From JAPPHA01 sp963664045 (lineage in GTDB: Bacteria > Pseudomonadota > Alphaproteobacteria > Rhodobacterales > Rhodobacteraceae), in the NCBI GenBank assembly GCA_963664045.2, contig CAXXGT010000017.1:310001-374000 (forward strand): DNA of 64,000 nt, in the 5' to 3' direction. The translations under genes and the position numbers were made by a program. The notes under the pieces were generated by a model. It saw only the letters and a program-made list of their open reading frames with translations, was not told the origin of the DNA and searched no databases. Positions 43,023 through 51,232 of the stretch are shown one piece after another; within the stretch, counting starts at the first letter, position 1; every line of letters begins with the position of its first letter.

Positions 43023-44051
43023 CTATTGCGTGCGCGGGCCTATGGTCCCGCGCAAGACCAACTCCGTCACCATTGTCGGCGGATCGTGCTTCCGGTCTTG
43101 CGGATCTCGCCGCCATTCGAGAATCGCCGTGACCTCGGCAGCCATGCTGTCAATATCCTGGCGGATGGTTGACAGGTTATAGATCGGCCAGCTCGCCATG
43201 AATATGTCGTCAAACCCGACAATCGACACATCTTCAGGGACGCGGTGGCGCGTCTTGAGCCGAAAAAAATCCATGACGGCAAAGGCCATCACGTCATTGG
43301 CGCAAAAGATCGCGTCCGGCAGTCTCCCGCCCGCCACGAAAGCAGGAGCTTCCTCGAAGGCCCGATCGTAGCTGAAATCGCCACTCGCCTCGACCACAAG
43401 ATGCATTCCCTTGCGCGCGATTTCCAGGGCAAGCGCATTCCGTCGAATTGTCGAAGAGATTGAAGATGCTCGTCCGGCCATGAATCCGATCGAGCGATGC
43501 CCGGTTTCCCAAAGGTAATTCACCATCTCTGCAATGCCCGCGGCGTCATTGGCGACAATGCTGTCCACATCGGCACGTGTTCGTTCGAAATTGAGCATGA
43601 TCGGGCGTACGTACGGCACCGCGTGCCGGGCAACGTCGACCGACACCGAGTCCGACATGACGATCAGCCCCTCGACAGGGAATGTCAGATGTCTTTTCAG
43701 CGAGGTCGCGCCGTCATCAGTTGGAGACAGGTTGAGCACCACGGGAAGGCGACCGGAATCCTGAAGCGACCGGATAAGCGCGGAGTGAAAACTCGGTCCT
43801 CTGATCGCATCGACCTGATTCAAGACGACAACGACGATGTTGGAACTGCCTTTGGCCAGGCTGCTCGCCAGGCTGTCGGGGCTGTAATTCAACTCGGCGG
43901 CCGCCTCCAGTACCTTGGCCTTCGTTTCCGGAGCGATATAGGCTGTCTGCGAGAATGCGCGCGACACCGCCGAGCGCGATACGCCGGCCAACTCCGCCAC
44001 ATCGGTCGCGCGGGCGCGTCTTGCCACGGCCGATCGTGATGACGTGGACAT
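43023..44051 (-). CDS. LacI family transcriptional regulator
   Basis: A 342-residue repressor. The HTH is ATDVAELAGVSRSAVSRAFS, followed by the hinge LNYSPDSLASSLAKGSSN, where LacI members insert a helix into the operator centre. The ligand-binding part has VEGLIVMSDSVS, IVANDAAGIAEMVNYLWETGHRSIGFMAG, PDAIFCANDVMAFAVMD and VGFDDIFMASW, a sugar- or polyol-sensing fold. ATG 44051 follows GAAGGAAGTGCAC. The gene sits between the dioxygenase and the receptor gene in the same direction, with paired operators on either side, so it probably controls both transcripts and itself. Confidence 0.93.
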   Translation of the reverse strand: MSTSSRSAVARRARATDVAELAGVSRSAVSRAFSQTAYIAPETKAKVLEAAAELNYSPDSLASSLAKGSSNIVVVVLNQVDAIRGPSFHSALIRSLQDSGRLPVVLNLSPTDDGATSLKRHLTFPVEGLIVMSDSVSVDVARHAVPYVRPIMLNFERTRADVDSIVANDAAGIAEMVNYLWETGHRSIGFMAGRASSISSTIRRNALALEIARKGMHLVVEASGDFSYDRAFEEAPAFVAGGRLPDAIFCANDVMAFAVMDFFRLKTRHRVPEDVSIVGFDDIFMASWPIYNLSTIRQDIDSMAAEVTAILEWRRDPQDRKHDPPTMVTELVLRGTIGPRTQ

Positions 44052-44110
44052 GTGCACTTCCTTCTTCAAACCGTTCCCAAATTGACGTGTGTTCCGTTGC
44101 CTAAACTTGT

Positions 44111-44980
44111 TCAGGCCGGCTCGTTTTCCAGCCTGGACAGGAAATGGTGTACCGAGAATTCTTCGTCTCCGCTCAACAGTCTCCAGAGCCGGGTCCGCTG
44201 GATTATGTCGAGATGGGCGCTCCGGATGTCTGCCCACGGATGGAAACATGACAACTGCCCCTGAACGTCATGCTTGCATGTTGCCGGCGAATGCAAAGGC
44301 TTTGGCGCACGGGCCCTGGCAGCATCGTAATCTGACATGTCCCAATGGCCGGTCTGCGACCCGGCCGGATTCAGGCGCAGCTTGTACATGGCGCGCACGC
44401 CGTTGCTCGCGTTGCGCCGTCCGGCATGCCAGAGATTGTGATGCAGGATCAGGACAGTTCCGGCAGGTCCAGTCAACCGAACCTGGCCGGCCAGGTTCTG
44501 ATACCGGGCAATGCTGGTCTCCCCGGCCTTGCGGGTATGGCTGCCGGGAATGACCAGCGTTCCGCCCATTTCTCGTGTCACATCCTGCGGGTAAATCATG
44601 ACCTGAATGTCGAATGCGGCGTCCCGGGCATCGATCATTGCATCGCAATGCAAGTGTTGCGACACTCCCTGGTCGGGTTCGCGGATGTGCATAACGTGGT
44701 GATCGACCTTGCATCCCGGCCCGAGAAGCGAGTGGATCGCACCGGAGAGTTCCGGCAGAGCAAATACGCGGGAAAGGACATCGCTGTCGTCAAATGCACT
44801 GGTGAGCGGAGTCCCCCACGGTACAACAGGCAATCGCGCACGGCCGCATCTGTCGTCCGCACAATCCGCCACGTAGGCGGCAAGAAAAACGTCGCAAAGG
44901 TCTCTGGGAACCAGACCTTCCAGTTTCAGAAACCCGTCCCTCACAAAGCGAGTCATTTCGCCAACGCCAAGTCGCTTCAT
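44111..44980 (-). CDS. PhyH-type Fe(II)/2-oxoglutarate dioxygenase
   Basis: A 289-residue phytanoyl-CoA dioxygenase-family oxygenase. The iron triad is His111-x-Asp113 (QHLHCDAM) and His185 (HNLWHAGRRN). The 2-oxoglutarate arginine is likely among the RR following His185 or nearby. TREMGGTLVIPGSHTRK is the family beta-strand signature. ATG 44980 has GGAGACC upstream and overlaps the stop of the small gene before it (ATGA). The family hydroxylates a wide range of small molecules and also cleaves phosphonates or ethers, so in this operon it may activate the imported compound. Confidence 0.9.
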   Translation of the reverse strand: MKRLGVGEMTRFVRDGFLKLEGLVPRDLCDVFLAAYVADCADDRCGRARLPVVPWGTPLTSAFDDSDVLSRVFALPELSGAIHSLLGPGCKVDHHVMHIREPDQGVSQHLHCDAMIDARDAAFDIQVMIYPQDVTREMGGTLVIPGSHTRKAGETSIARYQNLAGQVRLTGPAGTVLILHHNLWHAGRRNASNGVRAMYKLRLNPAGSQTGHWDMSDYDAARARAPKPLHSPATCKHDVQGQLSCFHPWADIRSAHLDIIQRTRLWRLLSGDEEFSVHHFLSRLENEPA

Positions 44981-45249
44981 CTCGGGGTCTCCACGAGTTT
45001 TTCCATAATCACTTCGAAGGATTGCCAGCCGGGTTGGTAGCTCAATTCGCCAGGCCGCGGCTCGAGCGGAGAGAACTGAATGGCGCGCCATCCGTCGCGC
45101 AATGCATCCAATCCCGTTGCATAAGGCGGCTCATCCTCGTCACCGGATACAGGCGGCGTGTCCGTGTCGCCGTCGTACCGTGTCCACCCGACGACGGGGG
45201 AGTCGAGTGCAGAATTCTGGAGGTACAGGATGAGCAGTTTCTGACGCAA
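44977..45249 (-). CDS. Small conserved-looking protein (90 residues)
   Basis: No named family recognised. The chain begins RQKLLILYLQNSALDSPVVGWTRYDG, has an acidic Pro-rich middle (SGDEDEPPYATG) and ends ALRDGWRAIQFSPLEPRPGELSYQPGWQSFEVIMEKLVETPR. The end has the look of a compact alpha/beta domain. I chose TTG 45249 because a perfect AAGGAG lies six bases upstream; ATG 45267 would make it six residues longer. Its stop overlaps the dioxygenase start, so the two are translationally coupled, and it is the first gene behind the operator-controlled promoter. It may be a partner or chaperone of the dioxygenase. Confidence 0.65.
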   Translation of the reverse strand: MRQKLLILYLQNSALDSPVVGWTRYDGDTDTPPVSGDEDEPPYATGLDALRDGWRAIQFSPLEPRPGELSYQPGWQSFEVIMEKLVETPR

Positions 45250-45272
45250 TTCGATCTCCTTGACCATACAGT

Positions 45273-45321
45273 TTGTGCACGCGCGTGCATACAAAATACA
45301 GGCCTGGAGTGCCCAATACAA
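45273..45321 (-). promoter_or_regulatory. Promoter and operator of the dioxygenase operon
   Basis: On the minus strand TTGTAT (45321-45316) and TATTTT (45298-45293) are exactly 17 bp apart. The predicted start of transcription falls inside a 20-bp palindrome at 45273-45292 (halves TTGTGCACGC and GCGTGCATAC) with a perfect 14-bp core TGCACGCGCGTGCA. It matches the operator before the receptor gene in 15 of 20 positions. Confidence 0.78.
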
Positions 45322-45494
45322 GATTCAACGAGAGTAAATCAGAAAAGCGCAAAACCCGCTTCTGCTTACGCGGAGAGACAAGAAAAGACTGCACCGGTTG
45401 CAATTGTGCGACGTTCGACGCGTTGATCAATTCCATCCTGAATGGTTCGACGGCACAGCAGGACAGTATGTGGAATTGGACTTGAGGAGGTGTC

Positions 45495-45743
45495 GTGCCG
45501 GTTGTGTTCGATTCCAAACTCCGAATCGTGTTTGTCATCAGGACCTCGATGTGTTCTGCCCAGGGTGAACGGATTTTTTCGAAGCGCAAGCCGACGGGTG
45601 AGCCGGTGTTCGGGACCAGCAAGGCTGCCCTTTATCCTGGGCAATTCAGCCGGCGCGGCATCGCGGCCGTTCGGGGCGTGTGGAGCCTGGTCTGCAGGGC
45701 TTGGAACCTGAAGCGGATGCACAGGCTGATCAACAGCGCTTGA
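45495..45743 (+). pseudogene. Transposase C-terminal remnant
   Basis: The frame ends EPVFGTSKAALYPGQFSRRG, then IAAVRGVWSLVCRAWNLKRMHRL. This matches the conserved C-terminus of IS1182/IS5-like DDE transposases (EPVFG, RG..KV.GEW.LVC.AWNLKRM). The catalytic core upstream is missing. It is a fragment left in the 700-bp gap (45322-46008) between the two parts of the minus-strand catabolic island; the rest of that gap shows nothing else. Confidence 0.55.
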
Positions 45744-46008
45744 GCAGCACGACAACCTCTGCGCACCTTGTGAAAGGGACATGTGCTGATTTCATCCGGA
45801 CATTCTGGCCGGCCGGGCCGTCTTGGAAGTGTGACCGGTCGGCGAAACGGACTTGATGACTTGCCGCGGTTCGCCAATGCACTCCGATCCGACACCTATA
45901 CGCGCCATCATGCATGATGGACCCCGGTCCAACTGCCGGTATCCCAACAGGCTCCTGGCTACTTGTCCTCCCCGGAACGGCTTCGGAATTGCAGGATTCA
46001 ATTCGAGT

Positions 46009-47040
46009 TCATGTGATTTCGCCGTCATGAACCTCGCAAGAAACGGGCAAACCCGCCTTTTGGGACTCGCTGGCTCGTTGTGCGATCAGTGACGCCATGT
46101 AGCCGTCGATGAGATTCGGCCTGACTGCATCGCCACTGCTGACGGCATCGAGAAATGCGGTATCCTGGATGAAATAGGCCTCGGGATAACGGGCAAACCA
46201 GTCGGGTGAGATCGGACCGCGATGCAGGCCGCCGGCATTTTCGTAGAACACCGATGGCTCGGCGGGATTGGCAACAGTCAGACGGCCGCCTGCGCCAAAG
46301 GCTTCGACGCGCTGGTCGTAACCGTAACTCGTGCGCCAACTGTTCTGGATGACGACCTGCTGTCCGTGCGCTCCACGCATTATCGTGGTCGCCGTGTCGA
46401 TATGACCCACACTGGCATAGCGTGGATTGATCATGGCGCCGCCGAGGCACATGAGCTCGCAGATCTCGTCATCGAGCAACCAGCGTGTCAAATCGAAATC
46501 GTGGGTTGCTGTCTCGAATAGCAAGCCGGCTGACTTGTCGAGTGATTCAACTGACGGGGCGGAAAAATCCCGACTGACGATTCGCAGTTGTTCAATTTCG
46601 CCGATATCTCCTGCCAGGATGCGTCGTTTCAGCTCCGCCATATGCGGGTCAAAACGACGATTGTAACCCACTTGTATGCGACCTGCGAAAGGTTTCAGTG
46701 CCGGCATGGCGGCTTCGATGATTGCCATGTCGTGCCCCAATGGTTTCTCACAGAACACATAGGCTCCACTTGGAACGATCCGCACCAGTTGTTCCACATG
46801 TGCTGCTGCCGGCGTGACAACAAAGACTGCATCAAACATGCTTGAGGACAACGCCTCATCCAGCGGCAGCCATTCGACCCCGAGTTCGCCTGCCAGTTTT
46901 CGGGCGCGCGAGGGGTCGACATCGCAAAGGCCGAGGCTGGACACGTTGGAATGCCTGAGAATGGACTGGCCGTGAAGCCTTCCCATGCCGCCGCATCCGA
47001 CGAGGCAGACACTGAGCCCGCGTTTCTCAACCGGGGACAT
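46009..47040 (-). CDS. Gfo/Idh/MocA oxidoreductase (IolG-like)
   Basis: An NAD(P)-dependent sugar or polyol dehydrogenase, 343 residues. The Rossmann loop is CLVGCGGMGRLHG. The catalytic EKP motif is in AYVFCEKPLGHDM, and QVGYNRRFDPHM carries the second conserved block. LLFETATHDFDLTRWLL has the His and Asp of the active site typical of inositol 2-dehydrogenases. ATG 47040 follows AGGAACCC and overlaps the end of the IolE-like gene by 14 bases, so the pair is one operon. An inositol-type substrate is inferred from the partner. Confidence 0.9.
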   Translation of the reverse strand: MSPVEKRGLSVCLVGCGGMGRLHGQSILRHSNVSSLGLCDVDPSRARKLAGELGVEWLPLDEALSSSMFDAVFVVTPAAAHVEQLVRIVPSGAYVFCEKPLGHDMAIIEAAMPALKPFAGRIQVGYNRRFDPHMAELKRRILAGDIGEIEQLRIVSRDFSAPSVESLDKSAGLLFETATHDFDLTRWLLDDEICELMCLGGAMINPRYASVGHIDTATTIMRGAHGQQVVIQNSWRTSYGYDQRVEAFGAGGRLTVANPAEPSVFYENAGGLHRGPISPDWFARYPEAYFIQDTAFLDAVSSGDAVRPNLIDGYMASLIAQRASESQKAGLPVSCEVHDGEIT

Positions 47041-47950
47041 GATCTGGGTTCCTGTCAAAAGGAATGGCAAGGCGTTCCAGTAGTCCGGAAATGTGCGAAA
47101 ACCCGGTTTTCGCCATGGTTAGGGGTGGCGCCTTCACGGGGTCCTGTTCTGCTTCGACCACGAGCCAGCCATCGTAGCCGTGTTCAGCAATTTTCCCGAT
47201 CAGAGGGCCGTAGTCCAGGTCACCGTCTCCCGGTACCGTGAAGACACCCTCATGTACCGCTTCATTAAATGTCTGCCTGTGTGGGTCGAGGGTGTCGAAG
47301 ACAGATCTGCGAATATCCTTGAGGTGAATATGGGATATCCGGTTCCACCACCTATCCATTACGACCCTGTAGTCGCCTCCTGCCATTGCCACGTGACCGG
47401 TGTCGAGAAGAAGGCGAAGCGGCTCACCTGCAGCGGACATCAATCGATCAATCTCGTCCACGGTTTCCACCGGCATCATTACATGGGGATGATAGACCAG
47501 TTGCAGACCCGATTCATTCACACGACTTGCGAAGTCCGTCACGCGCCGTGCGTAAACTTGCAGGTCAAGTCCATCCAGGGGTGGCGTCTGTGCAAGTACC
47601 GCCGCAGAACCTCCAACCGGTCCGGCTGCGCACTCCCCGTAGACCATTACATGGCACCCAAGCGCCACGAGGTGTTTTACCATTGGCAACGCTTCCGGCC
47701 ATTCATCCTCGACAGACCGCCCAGCAAGGAATCCGGAATACCAGGACGTGACCGGCTCAAGTCCGCAACTTGCAAGGGTCGCGATGACGGTCTCGGGCTG
47801 TTTGGGAAATTTCCGACCCAGTTCAACGCCGGTGAACCCGGCCTGTGCCGCTTCGGAAATGCACGTTTCGTAACAGATGTCGTCGCCGAGTTCCAATATC
47901 GCTTCGTTGGTCCAACTCAAGGGACTGATGCCAAGTTTCATTTTGTTCAT
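47027..47950 (-). CDS. IolE-like dehydratase (TIM barrel)
   Basis: A 307-residue protein of the sugar phosphate isomerase/epimerase superfamily, closest in motifs to myo-inosose-2 dehydratase. It opens KLGISPLSWTNEAILELGDD, then GFTGVELGRKFPKQPETV, TSWYSGFL, YHPHVMMPVET, LLLDTGHVAMAGGD, SHIHLKDIR and FTVPGDGDLDYGPL, which together supply the His/Asp/Glu metal site of IolE. ATG 47950 (MNKMKLG) or 47941 are the possible starts. With the IolG-like gene this encodes the first two steps of inositol catabolism (dehydrogenation, dehydration); the later iolBCD genes are absent here. Confidence 0.88.
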   Translation of the reverse strand: MNKMKLGISPLSWTNEAILELGDDICYETCISEAAQAGFTGVELGRKFPKQPETVIATLASCGLEPVTSWYSGFLAGRSVEDEWPEALPMVKHLVALGCHVMVYGECAAGPVGGSAAVLAQTPPLDGLDLQVYARRVTDFASRVNESGLQLVYHPHVMMPVETVDEIDRLMSAAGEPLRLLLDTGHVAMAGGDYRVVMDRWWNRISHIHLKDIRRSVFDTLDPHRQTFNEAVHEGVFTVPGDGDLDYGPLIGKIAEHGYDGWLVVEAEQDPVKAPPLTMAKTGFSHISGLLERLAIPFDRNPDHVPG

Positions 47951-48849
47951 GACGGAATTTGCCTGAATCGTTGCATGTGCTGGGCTCCATTTGAAAATCA
48001 TGCGTAGGTGGTTGCTGTTGCAGAGGCAAGACAACATCCCAATTCGGGTTGTGCGGGGTAAACCTGGAGATGGAAAACCACCTGGAGAGTGTCGAGACGG
48101 ACACGCTCGCACTCCGCGTCGAGGCGACCAGGACCGGCGTTCCGCTGGAGTCGTTGTCGATCACGCGCCGGTTCGCGGCATGCTTCAAACGATGGCAGAC
48201 GGTGGCGGACAGCCAGTCTGCCCGCGATCGCGAATCGGCGCTCTTGCCCTCCTCCCGTACCGCCGGACATGTGCGGGGTCCACATCGTTTCCATGCCCGG
48301 ATCTGCTGGGCCGGAGGTGCCAAACATCGTCCCCGCGGGACCGCAGCCCGAGCCAAAATCGAGGATGATATGCGCACGCCGTGCGGCGATCATTGCTCCG
48401 CTGCGGTCTCGGCGCGGGTGATGTTGACGTGGTCACCGGCCTGCAGATCGTAGCGCGTGCCAGGCTTGTGACAGGCGAAAGTGCAGGCGGTCATCGGAGT
48501 CTCGAATCCGACCCCCTCCCCCTGTACCCATCACGGTAGTTCCAGTGCGGCGGGATAGTGTCGAGGTTGAGGTCTTGTTCCAAAGCTCAGGTCGCAGAGG
48601 GGGCGCCGCCAGGCGCATTCAGCTTCGATGGACCGCCTGCAATCATGGACGTCTCGTCCCTCGTGGACGGGCCGAGCCAAGGAATCGGGAGCAGCCAAGA
48701 GCCCCTGCGCCGTGAACACCTGGGGGGGACCCGTGCCCCGGTTCCTGGCCATGATGGACGCCCCGCGGGGAGTTTGCGCCGCGAGCGCCAGTGCAGGGAT
48801 CGGAAGGCATCATGGCGGTCCGTGAACCCCAACCGGAAAAAGGAACGCC
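47951..48849. other. No intact gene (900 bp)
   Basis: Only overlapping short frames. A short minus-strand frame (about 48397-48500) ends CTFACHKPGTRYDLQAGDHV and may be the tail of a lost gene. The last 200 bases (about 48640-48849) are the 5' leader of the following IS110-type gene. In IS110 elements such leaders encode the bridge RNA, but I could not define one here. Confidence 0.45.
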
Positions 48850-49187
48850 ATGAATGATCTCGAACGGTTTGCCGGTGTCGACCGGGGTTCCGAAAATCAC
48901 CAGGTCTGTGTCACAGGCTGCACTGGCGTGGTGTTCGGAGAACGGGTCTTTCGTCACGGCGGCGCCGGCCTTGCCGAGATGGCCGACTGGATTGCCGCGA
49001 CGGCCGGGGCCGAGCCGCATGTCACGGGGATCGCGATCGAGGTCCCCCACGGTCCCGTCGTCGAGACGCTGATGGAACGCGGCTTCCTGGTCCATTCCAT
49101 CAATCCCAAGCATCTCGACCGTTTCCGCGATCGCTTCTCGCCCGCCGATGCCCTGCACAGCGATGCCCATGCCTACCGGCGCATCGA
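48850..49187 (+). pseudogene. IS110-family transposase, truncated
   Basis: The N-terminal RuvC-like DEDD domain of an IS110 transposase is recognisable: MNDLERFAGVDRGSENHQVCV, VFRHGGAGLAEMADWI, AIEVPHGPVVETLMERGFLVHSINPKHLDRFRDRFSPA. The family then has a KDDxRDA motif with catalytic aspartates. Here the sequence jumps straight to ALHSDAHAYRRID, so about a dozen residues including those aspartates are deleted. After about 49187 the frame continues to 49458 but no longer matches the family. The element is dead. Confidence 0.75.
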
Positions 49188-49189
49188 TA

Positions 49190-49362
49190 TTGCAGTCCGG
49201 GATCCTGCATTGCCTGAGGGCAAGGGATTGCAAGGCGTGTTGTCTGATGCACCGGTAGATGATTGCAGGATGAACATTGAAGGTTCCTGCAACGTCGCTG
49301 ACCGGGTTTCCGTCTTCAACTGGCTGGTGGGAAGGTCCCTGTTTGAATTTTGCGCGGGACAT
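49190..49362 (-). pseudogene. Recombinase-like helix-turn-helix fragment
   Basis: A short minus frame reads MSRAKFKQ, then NPVSDVAGTFNVHPAIIYRCI. This resembles the C-terminal HTH of serine recombinases or the HTH of IS3 OrfA proteins. There is no catalytic domain. It abuts the break point of the IS110 fragment, so it may mark a second element that disrupted it. Confidence 0.4.
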
Positions 49363-49778
49363 TTCGGCATCCGCCCGCCTGTCCGGCTCCGGCCAGGCGT
49401 CTCGCATTCGCCTTCGAGCCGGGCAATAGGCGGCAGAATATTTTTCGGTATGTGGTAGTCTCGCTCACGCGGTCGGGCCTTCGGCACAAGGTTCGTTTGG
49501 TGACGGGAAATCAGCACTTTCCCGTCGCACGCACATTGCACGAATTGCCTGAACTGTCAGGGAATCACCCCGGGGCCAGATCACGCGTTCCCGAACCCCG
49601 CGACCCGTGAAATCGATCGGAAACCGGCGGCGTGACGGCGCCGTCAAACCATCGATATACGCCCCTTTCTTGCCATGCAGGGCCTCGCGCGTGACGGGAG
49701 AGGAAACCAGAAGTAACAATTGTTCTTGTTTTGTTCAGATCCTGGTGTAAGATCGTCCTGGATGTTGGAGGCGCGATC
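49363..49778. other. No gene seen (416 bp)
   Basis: Intergenic stretch before the radical SAM gene. Overlapping short frames only. The bases at 49767-49771 (GGAGG) are the ribosome binding site of the next gene. Confidence 0.5.
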
Positions 49779-50894
49779 TTGTCAGTCCACATGGACGCCG
49801 GTTGTAAAAATCCGATCCGGGTTCAGCGTGGCCGCGGAGCCGTTTCGAACCGGACATCCCGGTACGAAAGCGATGACCGGGTGCCTTTCGACGATGGTTG
49901 GGAGAGCGAGGCGGAATGTCATGATCCGGTCAGGACAACGGTTACGGATGAACCGGCGCGGACCATAATTACACGAAACACGTCGCCCGATCTCGGATTC
50001 GATCGCTCGATCAACCCGTATCGAGGTTGCGAGCATGGATGTGTCTATTGCTACGCACGCCCGACGCACGCGTTTCTTGGTCTTTCCCCCGGGCTGGACT
50101 TCGAGACCCGGCTGTTCGCCAAACCGGACGCCGCCGGGTTGTTGAGGACCGAACTGTCGAAGCCGGCGTATCGACCGCGGTCGATCGCGATTGGGACGAA
50201 CACCGATCCGTATCAGCCGATCGAGAGAGACCGGGAAATCATGAGAAGTATTCTGGAAGTGCTCGAGGAAACAGCACACCCGGTCGGGATTGTCACAAAG
50301 AGTGGAAACGTCATGCGCGACGCCGACATACTCGGGAGGATGGGCCGGAAGGGCATCGCGAGAGTCGCCGTTTCGATGACGACACTTGACCATCGATTGT
50401 CCAGGTCAATGGAGCCGCGCGCATCGTCCCCCGGAAGGCGACTGCTTGCACTTCGCCAGCTGGCGGAAGCCGGTTGTCCTGCCGGTGTCATGGTTGCACC
50501 GGTGATTCCGGGACTCAACGATCATGAAATCGAAGGGATTCTGGTCGCGGCTGCCGAAGCCGGGGCAAGTTTCGCCGGTTATGTCGTCATCAGGCTTCCA
50601 CTGGAAGTGCGCGAACTGTTCAGCGAATGGCTGGAAGTCGCCCACCCCGGAAAGGCGAAACGGGTGTTGCGGTCCGTGCGGGAACTTCATGGCGGAAAAG
50701 ACAGGAATCTGGAGTTCGGCGCGCGGCTCAGGGGGCGGGGGATTACCGCGAAACTCATTTCGGAACGTTTCCGGAAGGCATGCGGAAGGGCCGGTCTCGA
50801 GAGAAGGCCGGACCCGCTCAGGACAGACCTCTTTCGCGCTCCGGGATCGCGAGAGCATCCGCAGCGTGAACTCCCCTTGTTCACCAGGACTTGA
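49779..50894 (+). CDS. PA0069 family radical SAM protein
   Basis: A radical SAM enzyme with the cluster motif GCEHGCVYCYAR (Cys-x3-Cys-x2-Cys). NPYRGCEHGC and IAIGTNTDPYQPIER are signatures of the PA0069/SPL-like group, and TKSGNVMRDADIL, VSMTTLDHRLSRSMEPRASSP and PVIPGLNDHE follow. The N-terminal RGRGAVSNRTSRYE is also family typical. The group is widespread but its reaction is unknown. GGAGG seven bases before TTG 49779 favours that start; ATG 49791 is four codons later. It is a single gene with no evident operon partner. Confidence 0.93.
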   Translation: MSVHMDAGCKNPIRVQRGRGAVSNRTSRYESDDRVPFDDGWESEAECHDPVRTTVTDEPARTIITRNTSPDLGFDRSINPYRGCEHGCVYCYARPTHAFLGLSPGLDFETRLFAKPDAAGLLRTELSKPAYRPRSIAIGTNTDPYQPIERDREIMRSILEVLEETAHPVGIVTKSGNVMRDADILGRMGRKGIARVAVSMTTLDHRLSRSMEPRASSPGRRLLALRQLAEAGCPAGVMVAPVIPGLNDHEIEGILVAAAEAGASFAGYVVIRLPLEVRELFSEWLEVAHPGKAKRVLRSVRELHGGKDRNLEFGARLRGRGITAKLISERFRKACGRAGLERRPDPLRTDLFRAPGSREHPQRELPLFTRT

Positions 50895-51232
50895 CGGCAA
50901 CCTCGGAGCCGGCATCTGCGTCCCCGTGGTTCAGGCAAGGGTTCGATTCCAGGGTACCCGGTACCCGGCTGAACTTGCGTTCACGGGCGGGAAATGACCG
51001 GCAGGGAGCGCCCTGACCACCGAGGTCCGAAGCTGCCGAAGGATTTGGCGTTTCATCGCCCGGCATTTGGGTTAGATTGCAGCGGCATGCAACGAGGCCG
51101 CTGTGGCCGGGTGGCGCGATCATTCGAACGGTGCGATGGTCGAACTGTTGATACATTCGGATCACGCGAAACGATGGGGCCGACGCCGTAAGGCGGTCGA
51201 AACGGCTTATCGTGCCTGGTCTTGGTGACGCG
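50895..51232. other. No gene seen (338 bp)
   Basis: Intergenic between the radical SAM gene and the squalene/phytoene synthase. The promoter of the latter should lie here. No convincing structure seen. Confidence 0.5.
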
